Shown piece by piece: positions 24,741-33,090 of a stretch of DNA of 41,221 nucleotides (positions are counted from its first letter, which is position 1; every line of letters begins with the position of its first letter). Source of the DNA: JAYRWN01 sp041917975. GTDB lineage: Bacteria; Bacteroidota; Bacteroidia; Chitinophagales; Saprospiraceae. The notes below the pieces were generated by a model. That model was not told the DNA's origin. It did no database searches and was given only the letters and a program-made list of their open reading frames with translations. Both the position numbers and the translations under genes were made by a program. The stretch covers positions 1 to 41,221 of the forward strand of contig JAYRWN010000084.1 in assembly GCA_041917975.1 (NCBI GenBank), written 5' to 3'.

Positions 24741-26657
24741 TTAGTTTGTATTGGCTGCTTTGTTTAAATAACTATTTCCTTCTTCTGCTCTTCCGGTGTT
24801 GATGAGAGCCCGGCCATAATTCTCTAGAGCTCCTTTATTATTTGGATCCATTTTGTAGGCGGTTTCAAAAAACGTCAATGCTTTTTGATGATCGCCGATG
24901 ACACCGTAAACAACACCACACAGTCGGTTTGTTTCATAATCGGCCGGATTTAACGTAAAAGCCTGTTCCAGATATTGCCGGGCCTGGGTTAAATCTCCTT
25001 TTATTTCTCCAAAATATTTCCCGCCTTCCCGGTAAGCGAGATGTAGATTATTTTTTGCATCTGTCGAACCCGGATTGACCTGTAAGCAGGAGTTATAATA
25101 CTGAATGGACAAGGGGAAATCTTTCAGGTGAAAATAACAATTGCCTAGCAGAAGATAAGCGTTGCTATAGAGAGGATAGATCTCCAGGGCTTTTTGTAAG
25201 TAAGGAATCGCTTCTTGCAAATAGTTTATTCTTTGCAAAGAATCTTTAAGGGTTACCGCTTGCACCGAAAGCTCGCCTCCGAGTGCATTGTTCAGCTTAG
25301 CACTTTCGGGAGAGTGTTTAATGTCAGTACGGAATAAGGTAAAGTTATCTTTCCAGGCTGGATTACGTGCAATAGTCAATACAGCAAAACCAAGTAAAAT
25401 TGCGGCCGTAAGACTTAGTGCTGCTTTTAACCAGGTTACAGTATGAATTGCTTTATCCACAACCACACCGGCCATAAGACATAACCCGAAGGAAGGCATA
25501 AAAAGAAAACGTTCGGATAAATGGGTGCCTACCGGAAATAATAAGTTTGAGACCAACCCCAATCCCAATAAAAACCACAATGAACTCCAGGCAAAAACGG
25601 GCCAAGACCTCAGTTTAACAAAAACCATCACCCACCAAACTGAAAAGAGTAAAGCTGCTAAAAGAGCCAAAGGATGGAATAATCCGGTGACGGGAAAAAA
25701 GCGCGGATAATAATCATGGGTCAGGGGAAAAGGGATGACCATTAGTCTTAAATAATATCCCAACGCGCGGAGTATAGTGCCGAGTTTTTCATCAATAGCC
25801 ATGGGCACTAAGGCGCCGTTTTCAAATTTTAAAAAGGGGTTATTCATCAATTCTAACGGGCTTTCAAAACTGGTAAAGCCCAAAACGGACTGGCGGATGA
25901 TAATAAATACTATTCCAGGTATCCACAGCACCCAGGACCGCCGGATGATTTTGGACCAGGGCCATTTAAAAACAATGGCAAAGAGCGCCGGACCCAAAAT
26001 GATCATAAGAAAAGCGTTTTCTTTAGACAGTAAGGCTATAAAAAAGACCAGGGAGGCCAAAAAAAGCTGCATGATTCTTAAAGCAGGTTTGACCAATAAC
26101 CATAAGGCCAGGGCACTTCCTAAAAAGGCCATGATCTCATCCCGGCCTTTAATGTTCGCTACGACTTCGGTGTGTAGTGGGTGAACAACGAACAATAAAC
26201 CAGCGACCAAGGCAGCCAGCCTGGCTCCGGATATCGATAAAAGTGGACTGAAAATTCTGTGGGCCAGTAAAAAAAGAACGAGACACAAACAAGCATAGAG
26301 CAGGATGTTGATCAGATGCCCGAAAAAAGGATTTGGACCCCACAATGCATATTCTATGGCAAACATGGCTGGAGTAAATGGGCGGTAACGCCCTCCCGAT
26401 ACTAGGGAAGCCTTAGAAGCATCATTAAAAAACCCATAGAACGTATCATAAGTAAACAAGCCTTTAAGCCCACTAATCCCCTGTCTGGTAAAAGTATTTT
26501 CAGTAATGACAATCGCATCATCCAGGGTATAGTCGTGCAGGAGGGTATTCGTGTATAATAAACAAGCCAGCAAGGCGGGTATCCACTTTACCCACGGTTT
26601 ACCCAGCCAGTCCCATGGGAGAGGATAGGCTTTCTTCGCTCCTTTTTTTACAGCCAT
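24741..26657 (-). CDS. TMTC-like GT-C glycosyltransferase with C-terminal TPRs (638 aa)
   Basis: A multi-pass membrane protein followed by a TPR domain, the layout of TMTC-type protein O-mannosyltransferases. The first loop holds YTLDDAIVITEN (the catalytic DD of GT-C enzymes), then a GGRYRPF motif, about ten further TM helices to residue 430, and four TPR units (from about 460 to the end, e.g. AYLLLGNCYFHLKDFPLSIQYY). I use ATG 26657 (MAVKKGAK); the longer frame starts with TTG at 26678. It opens the seven-gene minus operon and is divergent from the lipoprotein gene at 26742. Function is inferred from the family; the acceptor protein is unknown. Confidence 0.85.
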   Translation of the reverse strand: MAVKKGAKKAYPLPWDWLGKPWVKWIPALLACLLYTNTLLHDYTLDDAIVITENTFTRQGISGLKGLFTYDTFYGFFNDASKASLVSGGRYRPFTPAMFAIEYALWGPNPFFGHLINILLYACLCLVLFLLAHRIFSPLLSISGARLAALVAGLLFVVHPLHTEVVANIKGRDEIMAFLGSALALWLLVKPALRIMQLFLASLVFFIALLSKENAFLMIILGPALFAIVFKWPWSKIIRRSWVLWIPGIVFIIIRQSVLGFTSFESPLELMNNPFLKFENGALVPMAIDEKLGTILRALGYYLRLMVIPFPLTHDYYPRFFPVTGLFHPLALLAALLFSVWWVMVFVKLRSWPVFAWSSLWFLLGLGLVSNLLFPVGTHLSERFLFMPSFGLCLMAGVVVDKAIHTVTWLKAALSLTAAILLGFAVLTIARNPAWKDNFTLFRTDIKHSPESAKLNNALGGELSVQAVTLKDSLQRINYLQEAIPYLQKALEIYPLYSNAYLLLGNCYFHLKDFPLSIQYYNSCLQVNPGSTDAKNNLHLAYREGGKYFGEIKGDLTQARQYLEQAFTLNPADYETNRLCGVVYGVIGDHQKALTFFETAYKMDPNNKGALENYGRALINTGRAEEGNSYLNKAANTN

Positions 26658-26741
26658 TCGTCGGATAAATTGAGGCAAAAATTAAAAATTAAATTAACTT
26701 TCACCGGTTTATTCATTTAAAAAATTTAACATCTGTTTAGC

Positions 26742-27623
26742 ATGAAAAAATATTGGCCTCTCAGTTTCTGGTTGTTTTTGTTCTTCATTTCTTGTAAGAC
26801 TACTGAAGAAATATGGATTGAAAAAGACCAGTCCGTACGCCAACACATCTCTATAGATTTAAGTGCTGTGGTGCCATTTTTACAAATGGGAATGCAAGGG
26901 GAGGGCTTAGACTTACCCGGCCTGCCTAAGTTCGAGGATGCCATGCCCCAAGGGAATGATGATAAAGGGACTCCACCAGATGATTTTCTAAAAAAAATGA
27001 TGGCTGTGTCCAAACTGGATACTACCATTAATATCAAGTCTTTACTCAATAATGCTATGCAAAAGCAAGGAGTGAACGAGACCCAATTCATCCAAAAAGC
27101 CCTGCAAGATGTAAAACAAGACGAACGTAAAAATGCGGAAGCTCTGCTAAAAGCCATTCTGGGAGCTAACTTGCGGGTGCAAATCGATGCCGATGAGGGG
27201 GTTTACAACGCCACTTTGATGCAGAAATTTGGTGCAAAAGAATTTGCCGGAGCGGCAAAATTCCTAACGGCTTTACCTGGATTGATGGGTGGAAGCAAAC
27301 CGGAAATTTTGGGTCAAGGTATGGATGAATTAAATCAGGCTGTGCCTAAATACGAACTGACCAAAAAACAATTTAGTCTGGTCAAAGAACCAATTGCCGC
27401 GGATAAACTTGGTAAAAATCCGGGGGAAGAAAACCCACTTGATATGCTGGGTTCACTAGGCGGGATGATGGACTACGAGTATATCATCCATGTTCCAGGT
27501 AAGATAAAATCCGTAAACATCTCACATACTAAAATCGATGAGAAAACCATCAAAGTTAAAGGACCTTCAATGTTCGGTGATAAAAACGCAGAACCCTTTA
27601 AACTCCTCGTTAAATACAAGTAG
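26742..27623 (+). CDS. Lipoprotein of unknown function (293 aa)
   Basis: I do not recognise the family. A signal peptide with lipobox LFFISC18 is followed by a mature part rich in Met, Gly, Lys and Asp, with the sequence VVPFLQMGMQGEGLDLPGLP early on, a helical centre (LLNNAMQKQGVNETQFIQKALQ as landmark) and a C-terminal beta-rich half ending in GDKNAEPFKLLVKYK. The VQIDADEGVYNATLMQKF segment looks like a strand-helix pair. It is 15 bases upstream of recX on the same strand. Function unknown; the lipobox makes envelope localisation likely. Confidence 0.75.
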   Translation: MKKYWPLSFWLFLFFISCKTTEEIWIEKDQSVRQHISIDLSAVVPFLQMGMQGEGLDLPGLPKFEDAMPQGNDDKGTPPDDFLKKMMAVSKLDTTINIKSLLNNAMQKQGVNETQFIQKALQDVKQDERKNAEALLKAILGANLRVQIDADEGVYNATLMQKFGAKEFAGAAKFLTALPGLMGGSKPEILGQGMDELNQAVPKYELTKKQFSLVKEPIAADKLGKNPGEENPLDMLGSLGGMMDYEYIIHVPGKIKSVNISHTKIDEKTIKVKGPSMFGDKNAEPFKLLVKYK

Positions 27624-27638
27624 AGAGATAAAGCTGAC

Positions 27639-28067
27639 ATGGAGAGCCATCTCTTGGAAAAAATAAAAAGCTTCTGTGCCTTTCAGGAAAGATCAGTCCT
27701 GGAGATAAAACAAAAGCTGACCAGTTTGGGGGTTCTAATTCCCGATCCTTATCTGGAAATACTCCAGGCGGAAGGGTACCAAGACGAATTGAGATTTGCT
27801 AAACATTTTGCCGGCAGTAAATTTCGGATCAAACGTTGGGGTCGCGAAAAAATCAGTCAACAACTCTATCTGCGGGGGCTCGACGAAGGGTTTGTGGCAG
27901 AAGCCTTAAACGAGATCCCGGAAGAGGAGTATATGGAAGCAGCGACAGCCCTGGCTGAAAAATACCTGGCAACCCGCTTCGGCGTGCTTCGACCGGATGT
28001 CCGGCTCTATAAATATTTGCGCCAGAAAGGGTATGAACACGAAATAGCTTTTAGGGTCAATCAATAA
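27639..28067 (+). CDS. recX: RecX family protein, RecA regulator (142 aa)
   Basis: RecX binds RecA filaments and inhibits them. The protein has the three-helix repeats of the family: an N-terminal block with SVLEIKQKLTSLG, the central DELRFAKHFAGSKFRIKRWGREKISQQLYLRGL (given as landmark, about residues 48-80) and the C-terminal VRLYKYLRQKGYEHEIAFRV. The 142-residue length is typical of short RecX proteins. It follows the lipoprotein gene by 15 bases; recA itself is not in the window. Its end is 4 bases from the convergent nadB stop. Confidence 0.88.
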   Translation: MESHLLEKIKSFCAFQERSVLEIKQKLTSLGVLIPDPYLEILQAEGYQDELRFAKHFAGSKFRIKRWGREKISQQLYLRGLDEGFVAEALNEIPEEEYMEAATALAEKYLATRFGVLRPDVRLYKYLRQKGYEHEIAFRVNQ

Positions 28068-28071
28068 TAGA

Positions 28072-29670
28072 CTACAAATACGTGTTTTCTAAAAATGGAT
28101 TTTTATCCGGATAATCTGTGGTGTAATGTAATCCGCGTGATTCTTTGCGCATACTGGCTGCCCGGGTCACCAGGTATCCGATAGTAATAAGGTTACGTAA
28201 TTCGCACAGTTGGGGAGACAAAACAGTGTTGTTATACAAATCTTCAGTCTCCTGATATAATAAATATAACCGGTCTAAGGCTCGTTTTAACCGCACATTG
28301 GAACGCACAATTCCTACGTATGAACTCATTATTTCCTTAAGCTCTTTCCAGCTTTGGGTGATTAACACCATTTCTTTGGGCTCGGTCGTCCCTTCGGCGT
28401 TCCACTCAGGGATGCCCTGCATAATCGATTTTTGAGGAATATGCTGTAGGATATCTAAAGCAATACGGTGGCCGAATACTAATCCTTCCAATAAAGAATT
28501 TGAGGCAAGACGGTTAGCGCCGTGCAATCCACTACAGGTACATTCACCACCGGCATACAGGTTGTTAATAGACGTGCGACCCATGTCATCGGCATAAATA
28601 CCTCCGCAAAAATAATGGCAGGCAGGCACGACGGGTATCATCTGCTTCATGGGATCAATGCCGAGAGACATACATTTCTCATGGATGGTGGGAAAATGGG
28701 CAATAAATCCAGCTTCATCCAAATGCGTACAGTCCAGGCAGACATAGTCATCCCCACGGACTTTTATTTCGTTATCTATGGCACGAGCTACGATGTCACG
28801 AGGGGCTAAACTTTTGCGTTCGTCGTATTTATGCATAAATTCTTTCCCATCCTTGGTCTTAAGGATCCCACCATACCCGCGCACGGCCTCAGAAACCAGG
28901 AAGTCGGGATTCTCTCCGGCCGGATTATAAAGTGCTGTGGGATGAAATTGCACAAATTCCATGTTAGACACCCGGCCTTTAGCCCGGTACATCATCGCTA
29001 TGCCATCACCAGTAGCGATAGTAGGATTTGTAGTATTGCGATAAATTTGTCCACCTCCGCCGGTCGCCAATACAGTGCATTTGGCGATGAAGGTCTCAAT
29101 TTGGTTGGTAGTTTTATTTAATAAATAAGTTCCATAACATTCGATGTTGGGAGTTACACGGGTGATGTTCAGGCCCAGGTGGTGCTGAGTGATGAGGTTA
29201 ATAGCAAAATAATTATCCAGGAGAGTAATGTTTTTTAAAGTACGTGCTTTTTCTAATAAAGCCCGCTGAATTTCCCACCCGCTAAGATCCTTATAATGTA
29301 ATATACGGTTTTCACTGTGCCCACCTTCCCGACCCAAGTCATAATCGACGCCCTGTTTATCAAAACGGGTGCCCCAGGAGATGATTTCTTCTACCCTCTG
29401 AGGGCCTTCGGTGACTACAATTTTAACGATATCGGTGTTACACAGATCATCACCGGCATCCAAAGTATCAGCGATATGTTTTTCAAAACTATCCCCTTGA
29501 TGGTTCCACACGGCGGCAATTCCACCTTGAGCGTACCGGGTGTTACTTTCATTCAGGGCGGTTTTAGAGATAACGGTGATCTCTAAGCTCGGGTTAGATT
29601 CGGCTAATTTTATCGCTGTGCTTAAGCCGGCTACCCCCGATCCAAGAATTAAAACATCAGATACTTTCAC
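28072..29670 (-). CDS. nadB: L-aspartate oxidase NadB (532 aa)
   Basis: FAD-dependent oxidation of L-aspartate to iminoaspartate, the first step of de novo NAD synthesis. The N-terminus carries the dinucleotide-binding GSGVAGLSTA. Further landmarks: RYAQGGIAA, FVQFHPTALY, RDIVARAI (active-site Arg region) and HGANRLASNSLLEGLVFG, the family signature. I choose the GTG at 29670 (MKVSDVLILGSG); the longer frame from GTG 29745 adds 25 residues unlike the family and overlaps the divergent gene. A nine-codon upstream ORF stops on the chosen start. No nadA or nadC is in the window. Confidence 0.93.
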   Translation of the reverse strand: MKVSDVLILGSGVAGLSTAIKLAESNPSLEITVISKTALNESNTRYAQGGIAAVWNHQGDSFEKHIADTLDAGDDLCNTDIVKIVVTEGPQRVEEIISWGTRFDKQGVDYDLGREGGHSENRILHYKDLSGWEIQRALLEKARTLKNITLLDNYFAINLITQHHLGLNITRVTPNIECYGTYLLNKTTNQIETFIAKCTVLATGGGGQIYRNTTNPTIATGDGIAMMYRAKGRVSNMEFVQFHPTALYNPAGENPDFLVSEAVRGYGGILKTKDGKEFMHKYDERKSLAPRDIVARAIDNEIKVRGDDYVCLDCTHLDEAGFIAHFPTIHEKCMSLGIDPMKQMIPVVPACHYFCGGIYADDMGRTSINNLYAGGECTCSGLHGANRLASNSLLEGLVFGHRIALDILQHIPQKSIMQGIPEWNAEGTTEPKEMVLITQSWKELKEIMSSYVGIVRSNVRLKRALDRLYLLYQETEDLYNNTVLSPQLCELRNLITIGYLVTRAASMRKESRGLHYTTDYPDKNPFLENTYL

Positions 29671-29696
29671 CTTTTTTTCGTGATTATCTTTAACAT
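29667..29696 (-). CDS. Possible nadB leader peptide (9 aa)
   Basis: ATG at 29696 opens a nine-codon ORF (MLKIITKKR) whose TGA overlaps the nadB GTG start (GTGA). This is the geometry of a translationally coupled leader peptide. Nothing but position supports it, and such short ORFs arise by chance. Confidence 0.2.
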   Translation of the reverse strand: MLKIITKKR

Positions 29697-29718
29697 TTAA
29701 AATAGCGGACCCAAAGTA

Positions 29719-30849
29719 ATGAAAATAGCTATAAATGCCCGGCACCTGCTTAAGGATAATTTAGAAGGTGTGGGATGGTACACTTTTGAAATGATCAGGT
29801 TTTGGGCTAAAACACATGCCGATGACAGATTCTATTTATTATTTGATCGTCCCTATGCTCAGGAGTTTATAATGAATAATAATATCATACCGGTGGTTAT
29901 TGCTCCTCCCGCACGCCACCCCTTATTATTCATCTGGTGGTTTGAAATAGGCGTCAATCGCACACTGAAGCAAATAAATCCGGATGTTTATTTTTCCCCG
30001 GATGGATTTATGCCTTTGTCTTCATCAGTTCCTGCGGTAATCACCATTCACGATGTAGCGCATCGGGCTTTTCCAGGGCATATCCCCTTTTTTATGCGTG
30101 GATATTATCATTTTTTTATTCCCCGCTTTTTGAAAAAAGCCCGCGCCATAGTAACCGTTTCTAATTTCTCAAAAGCTGAAATTATCAAGTATTTTGACAC
30201 CCCGGCAGCAAAAATCACGGTTATTTATAACGCTTGTCGGGAAGTTTTTAAGCCGGCCTCCTTCTTTACTGAAATAGATATTCCAGGGATAATCGGTATT
30301 CAAGAACCTTACATTTTATATGTTGGCTCTATTCACCCCCGAAAAAACCTGCCGGTATTGATTCAAGCCTTTGAATTATTAAAGTCAAGAGGGTTTCGTC
30401 ATCATTTACTTATCATCGGGCGGTTAGCATGGAAAAGAGGTGAGTTCACCAAAATTTTAGGAAGAACACCATCCCGAACTGCTATTCATCATTTACAGAA
30501 AATTCCGGATCAAACATTGGCCGCGATAATGGCTCATGCCTCGGTATTGGTATATCCTTCGATGTATGAAGGTTTCGGTTTTCCATTGCTGGAAGGGATG
30601 CATGCTGAAGTACCGGTGATTGCAGCCAGGAGCTCATCACTAACCGAAATAGGAGGAGATGCCGTGCTGTATTTTGAACCCAACGAGCCGGGTGTTTTAT
30701 GTGAATTGTTGGAAAAAACAATTACAGACCAACAAGTGCGCAAAACTTTAACGGAAAAAAGTAAAATACAGCGCACAAAATTTGACTGGATGAAGAGTAG
30801 TTTGCAACTTTATCATATTTTAAAATCCGAAATTCCAATTACACCATGA
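29719..30849 (+). CDS. Glycosyltransferase family 4 protein (376 aa)
   Basis: A GT-B fold glycosyltransferase that moves a sugar from a nucleotide donor. The N-terminal acceptor domain has INARHLLKDNLEGVGWYTFEM with the glycine loop. The donor domain contains YVGSIHPRKNLPVLIQAF, the typical start of the GT1/GT4 family, and YEGFGFPLLEGM, the E-x7-E nucleotide-sugar motif. The TEIGGDAVLYFEP segment follows. The ATG is 49 bases from the divergent nadB start. Its stop overlaps the next gene by 4 bases. A polysaccharide or glycolipid product is likely; specifics are not readable. Confidence 0.92.
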   Translation: MKIAINARHLLKDNLEGVGWYTFEMIRFWAKTHADDRFYLLFDRPYAQEFIMNNNIIPVVIAPPARHPLLFIWWFEIGVNRTLKQINPDVYFSPDGFMPLSSSVPAVITIHDVAHRAFPGHIPFFMRGYYHFFIPRFLKKARAIVTVSNFSKAEIIKYFDTPAAKITVIYNACREVFKPASFFTEIDIPGIIGIQEPYILYVGSIHPRKNLPVLIQAFELLKSRGFRHHLLIIGRLAWKRGEFTKILGRTPSRTAIHHLQKIPDQTLAAIMAHASVLVYPSMYEGFGFPLLEGMHAEVPVIAARSSSLTEIGGDAVLYFEPNEPGVLCELLEKTITDQQVRKTLTEKSKIQRTKFDWMKSSLQLYHILKSEIPITP

Positions 30850-31847
30850 ATAAGTACGTGTTCTTGATTATTTGCTTCTTGTGGTCCGGCGTTATCTCCG
30901 GACAAGAAAAAAGTATTTTTGACCAGTTTATGGCGCTGGAGAATCCGGAGTGCCGTATCATCACCGATTATAGATACCTCATTCGCAACAAGGCCGAGGA
31001 AAAATATATCCCGGGATTACTTTTGGTAAAGCACCCAAATTTTCCGGATACGTTCCACGTTGAAGTGCGCACACGAGGTGTATCCCGTAAGCAGATCTGT
31101 TACTTTCCTCCATTAAAGGTCAAATTTTCAAAAAAAGAAATAGAGCTGGACACCTTTAATGATATAAAAGTGGTCAACACGTGTCGTACCACTCCCACTT
31201 ATGATGAGTACCTGATCAAAGAATATTTGATTTATAAACTGTACAATATCTTGACGGATAAATCGCTTCGGGCTCAATTAATCAATATGGTATATGACCA
31301 CGAGGAGACCAAAAAACCAGTAGTGATGCACAGCATTATTCTGGAAAGTGAAGAACAGTTTGCGTCCAGGTTTGAAAGCACCATATATGCTCCCAAAGTA
31401 ACGTTGTCCTCCCGTGTGGATAGTATACCATTAGGGATAATGACCATTTTTCAATACCTGATAGCAAATACAGATTGGGCTATTGGTAATCAACACAATT
31501 GTTTTGTCATCAGAGGAAAAGGCAGTTATCCTATCGCAATACCTTATGATTTTGATTATGCCGGTATAGTTGGGACAGATTACGCAGTACCCCATGAAAC
31601 CTTACCCATTAAAGACATAAAAGAGCGGTACAACCGGGGCAAATGCCTTTCACCGGAGTCATACAGACAGGCGCGTAAATTTGTTTTGGATAAAAAACCT
31701 GAAATGATGGATTACCTTGCGCAGACTACCCTTCTTGAAGAAAAGGCTAAACGCGATTTTGTTCGGTTCCTGGAAGAATCTTTTGAAATCCTGGAAGATG
31801 AAAAAATGGCTGAACGGATCTTCACTAAAGATTGTCGGTCAGATTAA
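30846..31847 (+). CDS. Exported protein of unknown function, CotH/HipA-like pattern (333 aa)
   Basis: A signal peptide (about 1-19, ending ISGQ) precedes a globular protein. The most conserved-looking parts are VRTRGVSRKQICYFPPLKVKF (landmark, 74-94), YDEYLIKEYLIYKLYN, N208-T-D-W with H217-N218, and the IPYDFDYAG motif (D235, D237). N-x-D-x...HN followed by DxD mirrors the catalytic and metal-binding loops of CotH/HipA-type protein kinases, so a kinase-like fold is my inference. I recall similar unnamed Bacteroidota and proteobacterial proteins. It overlaps the GT4 gene (ATGA), implying coupled function, and its stop overlaps lgt. Confidence 0.7.
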   Translation: MNKYVFLIICFLWSGVISGQEKSIFDQFMALENPECRIITDYRYLIRNKAEEKYIPGLLLVKHPNFPDTFHVEVRTRGVSRKQICYFPPLKVKFSKKEIELDTFNDIKVVNTCRTTPTYDEYLIKEYLIYKLYNILTDKSLRAQLINMVYDHEETKKPVVMHSIILESEEQFASRFESTIYAPKVTLSSRVDSIPLGIMTIFQYLIANTDWAIGNQHNCFVIRGKGSYPIAIPYDFDYAGIVGTDYAVPHETLPIKDIKERYNRGKCLSPESYRQARKFVLDKKPEMMDYLAQTTLLEEKAKRDFVRFLEESFEILEDEKMAERIFTKDCRSD

Positions 31848-33019
31848 ACCGGCTGGCTGCGCCGAGACCGTAGCCAGAGATACAAACATCCGGCAATCCC
31901 TAAAATAAACACTAAAAATGATATAATCTCGGCTTGTGATAGTTCCAAGCTGCCTAAAGGTATTTTTTCGTTAACCCGGATTTTTTCAATGAAAAATCGC
32001 TCTAACCCATTAAGAATACAATAGATAAAAAAGATTATTCCCGGGATGTTGATGCGCTTGCGCAACGCCCAGAGGACCCCAAAAATGATTAAGGAGAGTA
32101 TAACTTCATAGAAGGGGGTTGGGAATACCGGGGTAGCTAGTTGATTACAATAATAACCGACGCAGCCTTCGATAGGGATACCATCGTGAAGTACATTGCG
32201 CGGAAAGGTGTAAGCCCACATCCAGTCCGGCAAGAAAAACCAATCCGGCTTAGGCAAGGTATTATTTATGCCCCAATCTCCGTCTCCCGCCACTTGACAG
32301 CCGATGCGGCCGACAGCGTAGCCCATGATCATGGCCGGTGCAGCTGCATCCATAACCCGGATGGTCGGCATTCCTTTTTTATGCACATAATAAAACACAG
32401 AAAAAAAAGCCACAATTAGTCCACCATAAATAGCCAGGCCGCTGCCAGAAAAGAGTTGACCGGCCGGGTCTTGCAAAAAAGCCTTGAATGACCCAGGCCC
32501 CTCAAAAAGTGCAAAAATTTTAGCCCCTAAAATGCCGGATACGGCGGCGACAATCGTAATATCCGCGACCTGCTGATGTGGATAAAGAAGCAGGGTTTTG
32601 GTCTCACGTTTTACTTTAGCTTTTTGAGAGAGATCCCACCAGCGCCAGGCGCCCATCACCAGCCCTAACAGAACACCACCGCCAAGATGTCCTTTGCTGG
32701 AAAAAACTGCTCCCGCAATGTCCAACTTCACTTCGTTAAAATGCTGAAAGATGTATAAAATCTTAAATCCCAGGATAAACCCAAAAACTCCGTTCCAAAT
32801 CACATCCGGCCACGACAACGGTTTTCCAACCTCCAATATAATCTTGGAAGGATGTAAAATATGTGCAGCCTCCATGCGTTTGAACTCTAAATACAACACA
32901 TAGGCACTGGCTACGAAAGCTAAGGCCAGAAAAAAGCCAAACATATTGATGACCGAAAAGGCATTATCAGGGGCTGTGCCAAAAAGATCGTGAAATACGT
33001 AGGACAAATTAGGATACAT
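31844..33019 (-). CDS. lgt: Prolipoprotein diacylglyceryl transferase Lgt (391 aa)
   Basis: Attaches diacylglycerol to the lipobox Cys of prolipoproteins in the inner membrane. Multi-pass protein with the signature Arg in YAVGRIGCQVAGDGDWG and the late PTPFYEVI motif. The GGGVLLGL loop and large C-terminal TMs fit Bacteroidota Lgt, which is longer than the E. coli enzyme. The start at 33019 (MYPNLSYVFHD) is chosen because the frame upstream runs through the divergent promoter region and lacks family similarity; a TAATTTTG box at 33037-33044 fits it. The window encodes several lipobox substrates. Confidence 0.9.
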   Translation of the reverse strand: MYPNLSYVFHDLFGTAPDNAFSVINMFGFFLALAFVASAYVLYLEFKRMEAAHILHPSKIILEVGKPLSWPDVIWNGVFGFILGFKILYIFQHFNEVKLDIAGAVFSSKGHLGGGVLLGLVMGAWRWWDLSQKAKVKRETKTLLLYPHQQVADITIVAAVSGILGAKIFALFEGPGSFKAFLQDPAGQLFSGSGLAIYGGLIVAFFSVFYYVHKKGMPTIRVMDAAAPAMIMGYAVGRIGCQVAGDGDWGINNTLPKPDWFFLPDWMWAYTFPRNVLHDGIPIEGCVGYYCNQLATPVFPTPFYEVILSLIIFGVLWALRKRINIPGIIFFIYCILNGLERFFIEKIRVNEKIPLGSLELSQAEIISFLVFILGIAGCLYLWLRSRRSQPV

Positions 33020-33036
33020 AAAATAGTATTGGTCAG

Positions 33037-33044
33037 CAAAATTA
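33037..33044 (-). promoter_or_regulatory. Bacteroidota -7 box (TAATTTTG) for lgt
   Basis: TAATTTTG on the minus strand, 17 bases before the chosen ATG at 33019, in a 71-bp divergent gap. It would give an approximately 10-base leader and argues against the longer lgt reading frame. No TTG at the correct spacing. Confidence 0.35.
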
Positions 33045-33090
33045 AAAATTGGAAGGGTATTTGCCTGTATATTCTCAAAACTTACACCGC

